From positions 278,174-342,173 of the forward strand of contig NZ_FNZE01000003.1 of assembly GCF_900109175.1 (NCBI RefSeq): a stretch of 64,000 nt of DNA, given 5' to 3'. The position numbers and the translations under genes were made by a program. Under the pieces are notes generated by a model, which did no database searches, had not been told where the DNA came from, and saw only the letters and a list, made by a program, of their open reading frames with translations. Source of the stretch: Pseudomonas linyingensis. GTDB lineage: Bacteria > Pseudomonadota > Gammaproteobacteria > Pseudomonadales > Pseudomonadaceae. Of the stretch, positions 17,114-25,898 are shown one piece after another (position 1 is the stretch's first letter; every line of letters starts with the position of its first letter).

Positions 17114-17893
17114 CTAGCGCAGGCCCGCCGCGGCCAGCAGCGCCGGGATCACCTGTTCGTTCGCGCCGACCCCCGTATTCGCCAGCCGTGCCGCGGCCAC
17201 CGCGCCGATCACCAGGATCGCCGGGCTTTTCAGCGCGAAGGCGGCGGCATCCTGCTGCATGGCGGCGAGGCTGCTGCGGCACTCGCGTTGCTGGGGCAGG
17301 GAGGCGTTCTCGATCATCGCCACCGGCGTGTCGCTGCGCATGCCGCCGGCCAGCAGGCCGTCGCGGATGTCGGCCAGCTTGGCGACGCCCATGTAGACCA
17401 CCAGGGTGGTGCCGCTCTGCGCCAGCGCCGGCCAGTTCAGGCTGCTGTCGTCCTGGGTGTGGGCGGTGACCAGGGTCACGCCGCGGGCCACGCCGCGCAG
17501 GGTCAGCGGGATGCCACACTGGGTGGCGCCGGCCAGCCCGGCGGTGATGCCGTTGACGATCTCGGTGGCGACGCCGCGCTCGGCCAGCCAGTCGGCTTCC
17601 TCGCTGCCGCGGCCGAAGATGCACGGATCGCCGCCCTTCAGGCGCGCCACGCACTTGCCCTGGCGGGCGTAGCGCAGCATCAGGCGGTGGATGAACTCCT
17701 GCGGCGTGGAGCGGCAGCCGCCGCGCTTGCCGACGCCGATCACCCGCGCCTGCGGGCAGTGTTCGAGCACCGCCGGGTTGACCAGGTCGTCGATCATCAC
17801 CACCTCGGCCTCGCCCAGGGCACGCACGGCCTTGAGGGTCAGCAGTTCCGGATCGCCCGGGCCAGCACCGATCAGCCAGACTTTTGCGCTCAT
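17114..17893 (-). CDS. cobA: Uroporphyrinogen-III C-methyltransferase (SUMT) of the nitrate operon
   Basis: A 259-residue SAM-dependent methyltransferase that makes precorrin-2, the precursor of sirohaem, the nitrite reductase cofactor. Conserved blocks are VWLIGAGPGDPELLTLKA, GKRGGCRSTPQEFIH, RLKGGDPCIFGRGSEEA, GITAGLAGATQCGIPLT and VVYMGVAKL. I chose the ATG at 17893; a longer reading would begin inside the REP palindrome at 17907-17968. As last gene of the nirB-nirD-nasC-cobA run it supplies cofactor on demand. Confidence 0.95.
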   Translation of the reverse strand: MSAKVWLIGAGPGDPELLTLKAVRALGEAEVVMIDDLVNPAVLEHCPQARVIGVGKRGGCRSTPQEFIHRLMLRYARQGKCVARLKGGDPCIFGRGSEEADWLAERGVATEIVNGITAGLAGATQCGIPLTLRGVARGVTLVTAHTQDDSSLNWPALAQSGTTLVVYMGVAKLADIRDGLLAGGMRSDTPVAMIENASLPQQRECRSSLAAMQQDAAAFALKSPAILVIGAVAAARLANTGVGANEQVIPALLAAAGLR

Positions 17894-17906
17894 GTTCACC
17901 ACCTCT

Positions 17907-17968
17907 TGTAGGGGCGAATTCATTCGCCCGATGCTGCGTTGATCAAGGCGAATGAATTCGCCCCTACA
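17907..17968. repeat. REP-like perfect 22-bp inverted repeat
   Basis: TGTAGGGGCGAATTCATTCG... (17907-17928) is repeated in reverse complement at 17947-17968 around an 18-nt loop. This is a typical Pseudomonas REP-type palindrome. It lies between nasC and cobA and could damp or stabilise the cobA end of the operon mRNA. Confidence 0.85.
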
Positions 17969-17971
17969 GGT

Positions 17972-20668
17972 TTATGCGCTGACCAGCAGCCGCTTGATTT
18001 CCGGCACGCAGGAGCCGCAACTGGTGCCGCACTTGAGTTCCTGCTTGAGGCCGTCGAGGTCGAGGCCGCGCTCGATGCCGGCGCGGATCGCGGTATCGCT
18101 GACGTTCATGCAGCTGCACACCGTCTTGCTCTTGCAGCCACCGGCGTTGCCCGGCGGCGTGCTCAGCGGGGCGAGCAGCCAGCGGCGCAGCTCGACGTCG
18201 GCCTTGCCCTCGCTCCACAGCGCCTTGAGCCAGTCGCGGGCGGCGGTTTCGCCGGCCAGGCGGATGGCGACGATGCGCCCGTCCTCGATGCGTACGCGCT
18301 TGCCGACCGTGCGCCGCGGGTCGTCGTAGGCCAGTACCGGACCTTGGTCGAGTCGCAGCAAGGCGTCGATCCGGCCGAACAGCTCGGCTTCCGGCGCCAC
18401 GGCGCAGGCGGCCTTGATCAGCAGCGCCGGGCGCTCGCGGCCGGTGAGGGTCAGGCTGGCGTAGGCGAACGACTCGAACAGCGGGCGCAGGGCCTCGAAG
18501 CGCTCCTGCACCTCGCCCTCGACCAGGGCGAACAGCTGCCAGGGCAGCTCGACCTTGTCCACCTCGACGCCGGCGTGCTTGAGTTCCGGCTGCTTGGACA
18601 GCGGATCGAACGCCGGCAGGGTCAGCACGTTGGTGCCCAGGCCCTTGAGGAAGCGGTCGCCCCAGTGCATCGGCAGGAAAGCCTGGCCGGGACGGATGCT
18701 GTCGTCGGCCTGCACCGGCAGGATCAGGCTGCCGCGGCGGCTGCGCAGCTTGACCAGATCACCACTGGCCAGGCGCCGGCGCTGCAGTTCGTCCGGGTGC
18801 AGGCTGAGCGTGGCCTCCTCGACGTGGCCGAACAGCTGCGCAGCGGTGCCGGTGCGGCTCATACCGTGCCACTGGTCGCGCAGGCGACCGGTGTTGAGGG
18901 TCAGCGAATAGCGCGCCTCGCGCTTTTCCTGGGCGGCGCGGTACGGATCGGCGACGAACTGTGCGCGGCCGCTGGCGGTGGGGAACACGCCATCGCCGTA
19001 CAGGCGCGGCGTGCCGCTGACGGCACCGGCGGGGAACGGCCATTGCTGCGGGCCGAGGTCGTCGAGCAGGGCGTGGCTGATCCCGGACAGGTCCAGGTCG
19101 CGGCCGGCGGTGAGCTGCTTGTACTCCTCGAACAGCGCGGCCGGGTCGCTGAAGTCGAACAGGCTGGGCAGGCCGGGGCGCAGGTGGGGTTCCAGGCGGC
19201 GGGCGAAGTCGCAGACGATCGCCCAGTCCGGCCGCGCCTCTGCGGGCGCTGGCACGGCGCGGCGCACATGGCTGATGCGCCGCTCGGAGTTGGTCACCGA
19301 ACCCTCCTTCTCGCCCCAGCTGGCAGCGGGCAGCAGCAGGTCGGCGTAGCGGCAGGTCTCGGTGGTGAAGAAGGCTTCCTGCACCACCACGAACGGGCAG
19401 GCAGCCAGGGCCTCGTGAATGCGGGTCTGGTCGGGCATCGACTGCGCCGGGTTGGTACAGGCGATCCACAGCGCCTTGATCTTGCCGACCCTTACGGCCT
19501 CGAACAGTTCGACGGCCGACAGGCCGGGCTGCTCGGGCAGGCGGTCGACGCCCCAGTAGCCGGCGACCTCGGCGCGATGCGCGGCATTGCCGGCCTCGCG
19601 GTGGCCGGGCAGCAGGTTGCTCAGGCTGCCGGTCTCGCGTCCGCCCATGGCATTGGGCTGGCCGGTGAGGGAGAAGGGACCGGCGCCGACGCGGCCGATC
19701 TGTCCGGTGGCCAGGTGCAGGTTGATCAGTGCGCTGTTCTTGGCGCTGCCGGCGCTGGACTGGTTGAGACCCATGCACCAGAGGGACAGGAAAGAGGGCG
19801 CCTTGCCGATCAGCTCGGCGCACCGCAGCAGGTCGTCGACGCTGATACCGCAGATGTCGGCAACCGCTGCCGGGGTGTAGTCGCGCACCAGCTTCTTCAG
19901 CGCGTCGAAGCCCTCGGTGTGGGCGTCGATGAAGGCGCGGTCGATCCAGCCTTCCCAGAGCAGGATGTGCAGGAGACCGTGGAACAGTGCCACGTCGGTG
20001 CCCGGCAGGATCGCCAGGTGCAGGTCGGCCAGCTCGCAGGTGTCGGTGCGCCGCGGGTCGACCACGATCACCTTCATCTCCGGGCGCTGGGCCTTGGCCG
20101 CTTCCAGGCGACGGAACAGCACTGGGTGGGCGTAGGCCATGTTGCTACCGGCGATCAGCAGGCAGTCGCTCTGCTCGATGTCCTCGTAGGAGCAGGGCGG
20201 GGAGTCGGCGCCCAGGCTGCGCTTGTAGCCGACCACCGCCGAGGACATGCACAGCCGCGAGTTGCTGTCGATGTTGTTGGTGCCGACCAGCGCGCGCGCC
20301 AGCTTGTTGAAGGCGTAGTAGTCCTCAGTCAGCAGCTGGCCGGAGATGTAGAAGGCCACGCTGTCCGGGCCGTGCTCGCGGATGGTTTCGGCGAACACGT
20401 TGGCGGCGTGGTCCAGCGCGCTGTCCCAGTCGGCGCGCGCGCGGGCCAGACCCTTGCCCAGGCGCAGCTCCGGGTACAGCGCGCGGGCCGCCAGGTCGCC
20501 GGTCAGGTGCAGGGTCGAGCCCTTGCTGCACAGGCGGCCGAAGTTGGCCGGATGCGCCGGGTCGCCCTGCACGCCGGTGATGTGCTCGCCGTCGTGCTCG
20601 ATCAGCACGCCGCAGCCGACGCCGCAGTAGCAGCAGGTGGAGGCGGTGGTCTGGGTGGGCCGAGTCAT
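17972..20668 (-). CDS. nasC: Assimilatory nitrate reductase, molybdopterin catalytic subunit
   Basis: An 898-residue cytosolic enzyme that reduces nitrate to nitrite for nitrogen assimilation (nasC in P. aeruginosa naming, nasA in Klebsiella). An N-terminal 4Fe-4S site is formed by Cys12, Cys15, Cys19 and Cys47. The Mo-bisMGD domain carries the probable Mo-ligand Cys140 in NSRLCMSSAVVGYK. A molydopterin-dinucleotide-binding domain follows (about 600-720). The C-terminal 50 residues are a BFD-like 2Fe-2S domain (VCSCMNV, CGTSCGSCVPEIK), usual in this family. There is no signal peptide, consistent with assimilation. GGAG precedes the ATG. No separate NADH-dependent electron-transfer subunit is visible. 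Confidence 0.96.
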   Translation of the reverse strand: MTRPTQTTASTCCYCGVGCGVLIEHDGEHITGVQGDPAHPANFGRLCSKGSTLHLTGDLAARALYPELRLGKGLARARADWDSALDHAANVFAETIREHGPDSVAFYISGQLLTEDYYAFNKLARALVGTNNIDSNSRLCMSSAVVGYKRSLGADSPPCSYEDIEQSDCLLIAGSNMAYAHPVLFRRLEAAKAQRPEMKVIVVDPRRTDTCELADLHLAILPGTDVALFHGLLHILLWEGWIDRAFIDAHTEGFDALKKLVRDYTPAAVADICGISVDDLLRCAELIGKAPSFLSLWCMGLNQSSAGSAKNSALINLHLATGQIGRVGAGPFSLTGQPNAMGGRETGSLSNLLPGHREAGNAAHRAEVAGYWGVDRLPEQPGLSAVELFEAVRVGKIKALWIACTNPAQSMPDQTRIHEALAACPFVVVQEAFFTTETCRYADLLLPAASWGEKEGSVTNSERRISHVRRAVPAPAEARPDWAIVCDFARRLEPHLRPGLPSLFDFSDPAALFEEYKQLTAGRDLDLSGISHALLDDLGPQQWPFPAGAVSGTPRLYGDGVFPTASGRAQFVADPYRAAQEKREARYSLTLNTGRLRDQWHGMSRTGTAAQLFGHVEEATLSLHPDELQRRRLASGDLVKLRSRRGSLILPVQADDSIRPGQAFLPMHWGDRFLKGLGTNVLTLPAFDPLSKQPELKHAGVEVDKVELPWQLFALVEGEVQERFEALRPLFESFAYASLTLTGRERPALLIKAACAVAPEAELFGRIDALLRLDQGPVLAYDDPRRTVGKRVRIEDGRIVAIRLAGETAARDWLKALWSEGKADVELRRWLLAPLSTPPGNAGGCKSKTVCSCMNVSDTAIRAGIERGLDLDGLKQELKCGTSCGSCVPEIKRLLVSA

Positions 20669-20723
20669 GGCAGTCGCTCCGTGTGATGCAGGTTGCGGGA
20701 GCCGGCAGGTGGCTCCCGCAGGG

Positions 20724-21050
20724 TCAGGCGCATTCGCCGATGGTCGTCAGGGCCAGCAGCACCCGGCCGTTCTCGACCTTGACCGGGTACTTGTGCGTGC
20801 AGCCGACGTCCGGCTCCAGCGCCTCACCGCTCTCCAGGTCGATCTGCCAGTTGTGCAGCGGGCAGGCCACGCGCTTGCCGTAGATCAGCCCCTGGGACAG
20901 CGGGCCGCCCTTGTGCGGGCAGCGGTCGTCGAGGGCGAACACTTCATCGACGGAGGTCCTGAACAGGGCGATGTCGCCCTTGGGGCCGGCGACGACGCGC
21001 GCGCCGAGCACGTTGATCTCTTCCAGAGCGCAGATATCCAGCCAGTTCAT
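20724..21050 (-). CDS. nirD: Nitrite reductase (NADH) small subunit NirD
   Basis: A 108-residue Rieske-type protein with 2Fe-2S ligands in CPHKGG and CPLHNW, partner of NirB in the six-electron reduction of nitrite to ammonium. The start overlaps the nirB stop by 4 nt (ATGA), consistent with 1:1 translation. Length is typical. Confidence 0.96.
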   Translation of the reverse strand: MNWLDICALEEINVLGARVVAGPKGDIALFRTSVDEVFALDDRCPHKGGPLSQGLIYGKRVACPLHNWQIDLESGEALEPDVGCTHKYPVKVENGRVLLALTTIGECA

Positions 21051-23500
21051 CGGGTGGTCTCCTCAAGGACGACGGGGATGCGCTCGAATTCCTTGCGCAG
21101 CGCCGGGGTGGCGCTCTGCTGCTGCCATGGGTCCTGCTCGAAGGACAGCGAGAACAGCAGCCGCGCATGCAGCGCCTGGCGCCTGCCGGCGTCCTCCAGC
21201 ACCGCCTTCTTGATGTGCTCCAGGCCGACGCGGTGCAGGTAGTGCACGGTGCGCTCCAGGTAGAACGCCTCTTCGCGGTACAGCTGCAGGAAGGACAGGC
21301 TGTACTCCATGACCTCCTCGGCGGTCTTGAGCTTGACGAAGAACTCGCCGGCCTCGGTCTTGATCCCGCCGTTGCCGCCGATGTACAGCTCCCAGCCCGA
21401 ATCCACGCCGATGATGCCGACGTCCTTGATCCCCGACTCGGCGCAGTTGCGCGGGCAACCGGAGACCGCCAGCTTGACCTTGTGCGGCGACCACATGTTG
21501 AACAGCGCGTGCTCCAGGTCGATGCCCATCTGCGTCGAGTTCTGCGTGCCGAAGCGGCAGAACTCGCTGCCGACGCAGGTCTTCACGGTACGGATGGACT
21601 TGCCGTAGGCGTGGCCGCAGGGCATGTCCAGATCCTGCCAGACGCCCGGCAGGTCTTCCTTCTTGATGCCCAGCAGGTCGATGCGCTGGCCGCCGGTGAC
21701 CTTGACCATCGGCACGTTGTACTTGTCGGCCACGTCGGCGATGCGCCGCAGCTCGGCGGCGTTGGTCACCCCGCCCCACATGCGCGGTACTACCGAGTAG
21801 GTGCCGTCCTTCTGGATGTTGGCGTGGGCGCGCTCGTTGATCAGGCGCGACTGCACGTCGTCTTTGGCCTCGCCCGGCCAGGTGGAAATCAGGTAGTAGT
21901 TCAGCGCCGGGCGGCAGGTGGCGCAGCCGTTGGGGGTGCGCCATTCCATGAAGGCCATGGCCTCGGCCATCGAGGTCAGGTGCTGCTCGCGGATCGCCTT
22001 GCGCACCTGGCCGTGGTTGTAGTCGCTGCAGCCGCAGATGGCTTTCTCGCTCTTCGGCTTGACGTCAGCCGCGCCGCCGACGGTGCTGATCAGGATCTGC
22101 TCGACCAGCCCGGTGCAGGAGCCGCAGGAACTGGCGGCCTTGGTGTGCTTCTTCACCTCGTCGACGCTGAACAGGCCGTTCTCCTGGATGGCCTTGACGA
22201 TGGTGCCCTTGCACACGCCGTTGCAGCCGCACACTTCCATGTCGTCGGGCATGTTCGCGGTGCTGTGCTGGCCCTGGTGGCCGACGTCGCCGATGGTGTT
22301 CTCGCCGAACATCAGGTGGTCGCGGATCTCGCTGATGTTGGCGCGCTCGCGAACCTGGCGGAAATACCAGCCGCCGTCGGCGGTGTCGCCGTACAGGCAG
22401 GCGCCGACGAGGATGTCGTCCTTGACCACCAGCTTCTTGTACACGCCACCGATCGGGTCGGAGAGGGTGATGGTCTCGGTGCCTTCCTCGCCCATGAAGT
22501 CGCCGGCGGAGAACAGGTCGATGCCGGTCACCTTGAGCTTGGTCGAGGTCACCGAGCCCTTGTACATGCCGATGCCGAACTGGGCCAGATGGTTGGCGCA
22601 CACCTTGGCCTGCTCGAACAGCGGGGCGACCAGACCGTAGGCGATGCCGCGGTGGCTGGCGCACTCGCCGACGGCGTAGATGCGCGGATCGAAGGTCTGC
22701 AGGGTGTCGCTGACCAGGATGCCGCGGTTGCAGGCCAGGCCCGCGCGCTCGGCCAGTTCGGTGTTGGGACGGATGCCGGCGGCCATCACCACCAGGTCGG
22801 CGGGGATCACGTCGCCATCCTTGAACTGCGCGGCACAGACCCGGCCTTCGCCGTTGTCGAGCAGCGCGGCGGTGTGGGTGTTGAGGCGGAACTGGATGCC
22901 GCGCGTTTCCAGGGCGCTCTGCAGCAGCTGGCCGGCGGTCTGGTCCAGCTGGCGGTCGAGCAGCCAGGAGCCGATGTGCACCACGGTGACGTCCATGCCG
23001 CGCAGCTTGAGGCCGTTGGCCGCCTCCAGGCCGAGCAGGCCGCCACCGATCACCAGCGCGTGGCGGTGGGTCTTGGCGGTTTCCATCATCATCTCGGTGT
23101 CGGCGATGTCGCGATAGCCGATCACCCCGGCGAGGTCGTTGCCGGGGACCGGCAGGATGAACGGGTTGGAGCCGGTGGCGAGGAGCAGGCGGTCATAGGC
23201 GACCTCGCTGCCGTCGGCGGCGATCACCTTGCGGTTGCGGCGGTCGATGTCGACCACCTTGCAGCCGATGCGCAGGTCGATGCCGTTGGCCTTGTACCAG
23301 TCGAGGTCGTTGAGCACGATCTCCTCGAAGGTCTGTTCGCCGGCCAGCACCGGGGAGAGCAGGATGCGGTTGTAGTTGGGATGCGGCTCGGCGCCGAACA
23401 CGGTGATGTCGTACATGTCCGGCGCGAGCTTGAGCAGCTCCTCCAGGGTGCGTACCCCGGCCATGCCATTGCCGACCATCACCAGTTTGAGCTTGTTCAT
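21047..23500 (-). CDS. nirB: Nitrite reductase (NADH) large subunit NirB
   Basis: An 817-residue cytosolic sirohaem enzyme. Residues 1-330 are an FAD/NADH pyridine-nucleotide oxidoreductase (VMVGNGMAGVRTLEELL, ALVIGGGLLGLEAANGLK, AVGECASHRG). Two BFD-like 2Fe-2S segments follow (CGCNGVCKGTI with CGSCTGLVEQ, about 425-480; and CGCSDYNHGQVRKAI with CATCRPALNYY, about 495-540). The sirohaem/4Fe-4S domain has TCVGSEFCRFG and SGCPRNCAESGIKD. GGGAG lies 7 nt before the ATG. It heads nirB-nirD-nasC-cobA, controlled by the leader at 23501-23642. Confidence 0.97.
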   Translation of the reverse strand: MNKLKLVMVGNGMAGVRTLEELLKLAPDMYDITVFGAEPHPNYNRILLSPVLAGEQTFEEIVLNDLDWYKANGIDLRIGCKVVDIDRRNRKVIAADGSEVAYDRLLLATGSNPFILPVPGNDLAGVIGYRDIADTEMMMETAKTHRHALVIGGGLLGLEAANGLKLRGMDVTVVHIGSWLLDRQLDQTAGQLLQSALETRGIQFRLNTHTAALLDNGEGRVCAAQFKDGDVIPADLVVMAAGIRPNTELAERAGLACNRGILVSDTLQTFDPRIYAVGECASHRGIAYGLVAPLFEQAKVCANHLAQFGIGMYKGSVTSTKLKVTGIDLFSAGDFMGEEGTETITLSDPIGGVYKKLVVKDDILVGACLYGDTADGGWYFRQVRERANISEIRDHLMFGENTIGDVGHQGQHSTANMPDDMEVCGCNGVCKGTIVKAIQENGLFSVDEVKKHTKAASSCGSCTGLVEQILISTVGGAADVKPKSEKAICGCSDYNHGQVRKAIREQHLTSMAEAMAFMEWRTPNGCATCRPALNYYLISTWPGEAKDDVQSRLINERAHANIQKDGTYSVVPRMWGGVTNAAELRRIADVADKYNVPMVKVTGGQRIDLLGIKKEDLPGVWQDLDMPCGHAYGKSIRTVKTCVGSEFCRFGTQNSTQMGIDLEHALFNMWSPHKVKLAVSGCPRNCAESGIKDVGIIGVDSGWELYIGGNGGIKTEAGEFFVKLKTAEEVMEYSLSFLQLYREEAFYLERTVHYLHRVGLEHIKKAVLEDAGRRQALHARLLFSLSFEQDPWQQQSATPALRKEFERIPVVLEETTR

Positions 23501-23531
23501 GGTTTATCTCCCGTCGCGCAAACCGCCCCGC

Positions 23532-23576
23532 GAAAAATAAAAAAGGCGCCCTGCCGTTGCCAGCAGGACGCCTTTG
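23532..23576 (-). terminator. Intrinsic attenuator in the nirB leader
   Basis: On the transcript, AAGGCGTCCTGC-tggcaac-GGCAGGGCGCCTT (one internal mismatch) is followed by TTTTATTTTT. It is a strong Rho-independent terminator about 40 nt before the nirB ATG. It would stop transcription unless NasT promotes read-through. Confidence 0.9.
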
Positions 23577-23581
23577 TCCGA

Positions 23582-23628
23582 TCCCGAATCGCTCGGGAAG
23601 CGCCTCCCTCGCCGTTGAGGGTTGCGCT
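23582..23628 (-). promoter_or_regulatory. ANTAR-type leader RNA of nirB (two hairpins)
   Basis: The first hairpin (23599-23628) has outer stem AGCGC/GCGCT, inner stem CCCTC/GAGGG and hexaloop AACGGC, with the A1 and G4 known for ANTAR target loops. The second (23582-23598) is TCCCG-AGCGATT-CGGGA. The 12-mer GACAAAGGCGTC follows and forms the 5' arm of the attenuator. It is the likely NasT binding site. Confidence 0.8.
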
Positions 23629-23651
23629 CGATGAATTGTGCGAAGTTCTAA

Positions 23652-23667
23652 TGCAGGTGCTGTGCCA
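23652..23667 (-). promoter_or_regulatory. Sigma-54 promoter of nirB-nirD-nasC-cobA
   Basis: TGGCACAGCACCTGCA on the minus strand has the -24 GG and -12 GC at correct spacing, placing the transcript start near 23642, just before the ANTAR hairpins. NtrC is the expected activator; I see no exact NtrC site. Confidence 0.75.
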
Positions 23668-23824
23668 ACTTGCTGGAGGTGGCGGTTTGGCCGGGTTTTC
23701 GGGAGTTGCCGAGCGCTCCCGTCAGGCTTTTCGGCACCGCTTCGAGGCGGATTGCCTCGTTATGGTGCGCGCGCTGGCGCCGCTCGAGAGAGTCGTGCGC
23801 CAGGCGTGGCTGGTGGCGGTAGCT

Positions 23825-24520
23825 TCAGCACGCTTCGCGCTGCGCTTCCCGCAAGCCATGGAAGCTGGCGAACGTCTCGACAGGCTGGCGCTCGCTCTGC
23901 AGCCAGTTCTCCGGCGCCTCGTTGTCGCCATGGCCGAGGGCGATGCCGCACACGAGGATCTCATCGTCGCCCAGCGGCAGATGGCGGCGCACCACGTCGT
24001 GGAAGGGGGCAAACGCGGCCTGGGCGCAGGTATGCAGCTGCTGGCCGCGCGCGGCGATCAGGATGTTCTGGATGAACATGCCGACATCCAGGTAGCTGCC
24101 GGTGTTGAGGCGTCGGTCGAGGGTCACCAGCAGGCCGACCGGCGCATCGAAGAACTGGTAGTTGCGCAGCATCTGCTGCTCGCGCCGCTGATGGTCGTCG
24201 CGCTCGATGCCGAGCTGCTCGTAGAGGGCGAAGCCGTTGCGGCGGCGGCGTTCCCGGTAGGGCTCGACCCATTGGGTGGGGTAGTAGGTGTATTCGGCCT
24301 GGTGGCGCTCCGGCTCTTCGCGCGCCGCTTGCAGGATGTCGCGGCACAGCGCCTCGCGGATCTCGCCGCCGACCACGTAGACACGCCAGGGCTGGATGTT
24401 GTTGCCGCTGGGCGCCCGGGAGGCGACCTTGAGGATGTGGCGGACCACCTCCGGGGATACTCCCGTGGGCAGGAAGCGGCGTACCGACTTGCGGGACTGG
24501 ATGGCGTGATCGACGTGCAT
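23825..24520 (-). CDS. Nitroreductase-family flavoprotein
   Basis: A 231-residue FMN-dependent nitroreductase-fold protein: AIQSRKSVRRFLP at the N-terminus for FMN phosphate contact, ASRAPSGNNIQPWRVYVVGG, MFIQNILIAARGQQLHTC and EILVCGIALGHGD. It is the last gene of the minus arm of the catabolic cluster, 90 bp after the porin. Whether it acts in that pathway or in unrelated redox chemistry cannot be told; the family includes NAD(P)H-dependent nitro, quinone and enone reductases. Confidence 0.88.
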   Translation of the reverse strand: MHVDHAIQSRKSVRRFLPTGVSPEVVRHILKVASRAPSGNNIQPWRVYVVGGEIREALCRDILQAAREEPERHQAEYTYYPTQWVEPYRERRRRNGFALYEQLGIERDDHQRREQQMLRNYQFFDAPVGLLVTLDRRLNTGSYLDVGMFIQNILIAARGQQLHTCAQAAFAPFHDVVRRHLPLGDDEILVCGIALGHGDNEAPENWLQSERQPVETFASFHGLREAQREAC

Positions 24521-24610
24521 GCGGATGTTCCTCGTTATGGATGACTTGGCCCGGCTGCGCTCATGCGGGTGAGAGGAGACGGCCTGGCCGGTGGGCCAGG
24601 CCGCGGCGGA

Positions 24611-25864
24611 TCACCAGATCTTCAGGGTGTAGTTGACGATCACGCGGTTCTCGTCGAGGTCGGTAGTGTGGCTGCCGCGATAGGCGACGTTGCGCAGGCG
24701 CAGGCCGACGTTCTTCAGCGGTCCGCTCTGGATCACATAGCCGAGGTCGATGTCGCGTTCCCACTCCTTCGCTTCGTTGCCGCGGATCTCGAAGTTGTCG
24801 CCGCTGACGTAGCGGGTCATCAGGGTCAGGCCTGGGACGCCGAGGGCGGCGAAGTCGTAGTCGTAGCGGACCTGCCAGGAGTCTTCCTTGGCGCGCAGGA
24901 AGTGGTGGAAGGTCACGGTGTTCAGCGCCCAGGGGTCGGTGCCGCCGCCGATGAACGGCATGCCGGTGTCGCCGCTCTGGTCCTGGTAGGCGACGCCCAG
25001 GGCATGGCCCTTGAGGGCGAGGGTAAACATGCCGCCGAGGTTGCGGTTGTCGACCGTGGTGTTGCCTTCCTCGCTGCTGTCGAAGTAGCGGATGTCGGAC
25101 TTGAAGGTCAGGCCCTCGGCCAGCGGCTGGCTGTACAGCAGGTTGCCGTAGTGCTGGTTGTAGTTGTCCTCCAGCTCGGCATAGAAGTAGGTGGCGGTCA
25201 GGTTGGCCAGCGGCGCGAAGCCGGCGCCGGCGTAGTTGAAACGATCGCTCTTCACGCCGCCGCGGGAGCCGTCGGCGAACATGGTCATGTCCTGGTAGTC
25301 GGTCGAGTCGCGCAGGCGGGTGCTGCGGAACTGGCCGGCGGTCAGGGTCAGCTTGTCGATGTCCTTGGAGACCAGTTGCGCGCCCTCGAAGGTCTGCGGC
25401 AGCAAGCGGGTGTCGTTGCGATAGGCCACCGGCAGCAGCGGCTCGTGGGTGCCGACGGTGAGCACGCTCTGGGCGAGCCTGGCCTTGGCGGTCAGGCCGA
25501 GAAAGCTGAACTCGTCGGCCACTTCGCCGTCGCGCTGCACCAGCAGGGCGCCGGTACGGCTGGTGCCGCCGCCGGAGTCCAGCTTGATGCCGAGCAGGCC
25601 GAGGGCGTCGACGCCGACGCCCACCGTGCCCTCGGTGAAGCCCGAGTTGTAGCGCAGCATGAAGCCCTGGCCCCATTCCTCGGCCTTGTTCTGGGTCACG
25701 CCCTTGTCGTCCTCGCGAAAGTCGCGGTTCATGTAGAAGTTGCGTGCGCTGAGGCTCAGCTGGCTGTCTTCGACGAAGGCGGCCTGAGCGGCGACGGGCA
25801 GCAGACAGCCGCACAGCGACAGCAGGGGGAGGGTATGGAAGCCCGGAAGTGGCTTTTTGGACAT
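24611..25864 (-). CDS. OprD-family outer-membrane porin
   Basis: A 417-residue porin with signal peptide (about 1-29, ending VAAQAAF) and OprD-family features: an early LSLSARNFYMNRDF strand, GFMLRYNSGFTEGTVGVGVD, TVGTHEPLLPV, and a terminal strand NYTLKIW ending in an aromatic residue. The family passes small carboxylates and basic amino acids. Its place after the Liv-type importer genes suggests uptake of the alicyclic acid. An AAACAACAACAA motif (25880-25891) lies immediately upstream of the ribosome-binding site GGAAAGG. Confidence 0.92.
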   Translation of the reverse strand: MSKKPLPGFHTLPLLSLCGCLLPVAAQAAFVEDSQLSLSARNFYMNRDFREDDKGVTQNKAEEWGQGFMLRYNSGFTEGTVGVGVDALGLLGIKLDSGGGTSRTGALLVQRDGEVADEFSFLGLTAKARLAQSVLTVGTHEPLLPVAYRNDTRLLPQTFEGAQLVSKDIDKLTLTAGQFRSTRLRDSTDYQDMTMFADGSRGGVKSDRFNYAGAGFAPLANLTATYFYAELEDNYNQHYGNLLYSQPLAEGLTFKSDIRYFDSSEEGNTTVDNRNLGGMFTLALKGHALGVAYQDQSGDTGMPFIGGGTDPWALNTVTFHHFLRAKEDSWQVRYDYDFAALGVPGLTLMTRYVSGDNFEIRGNEAKEWERDIDLGYVIQSGPLKNVGLRLRNVAYRGSHTTDLDENRVIVNYTLKIW

Positions 25865-25879
25865 GCTGATTACCTTTCC

Positions 25880-25891
25880 TTGTTGTTGTTT
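25880..25891 (-). promoter_or_regulatory. Hfq/Crc-type A-rich motif before the porin gene
   Basis: AAACAACAACAA on the transcript, directly 5' of the GGAAAGG site. It matches the AANAANAA catabolite-repression pattern of Pseudomonas. Confidence 0.65.
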
Positions 25892-25898
25892 GGGATTT

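Noticed and set aside
17939-20686. 915-codon plus-strand frame opposite nitrate reductase
   Set aside because: Antisense shadow; nasC on the minus strand has all cofactor motifs.
23743-23759. CGAGGC-ggatt-GCCTCG hairpin as terminator of the nitroreductase gene
   Set aside because: Only a 6-bp stem and no U-tract on the transcript strand.
21167-24544. 1125-codon plus-strand frame opposite nirB and the nitroreductase
   Set aside because: It runs through two good minus-strand genes, their sigma-54 promoter and the leader hairpins; composition is of a GC-rich antisense frame.
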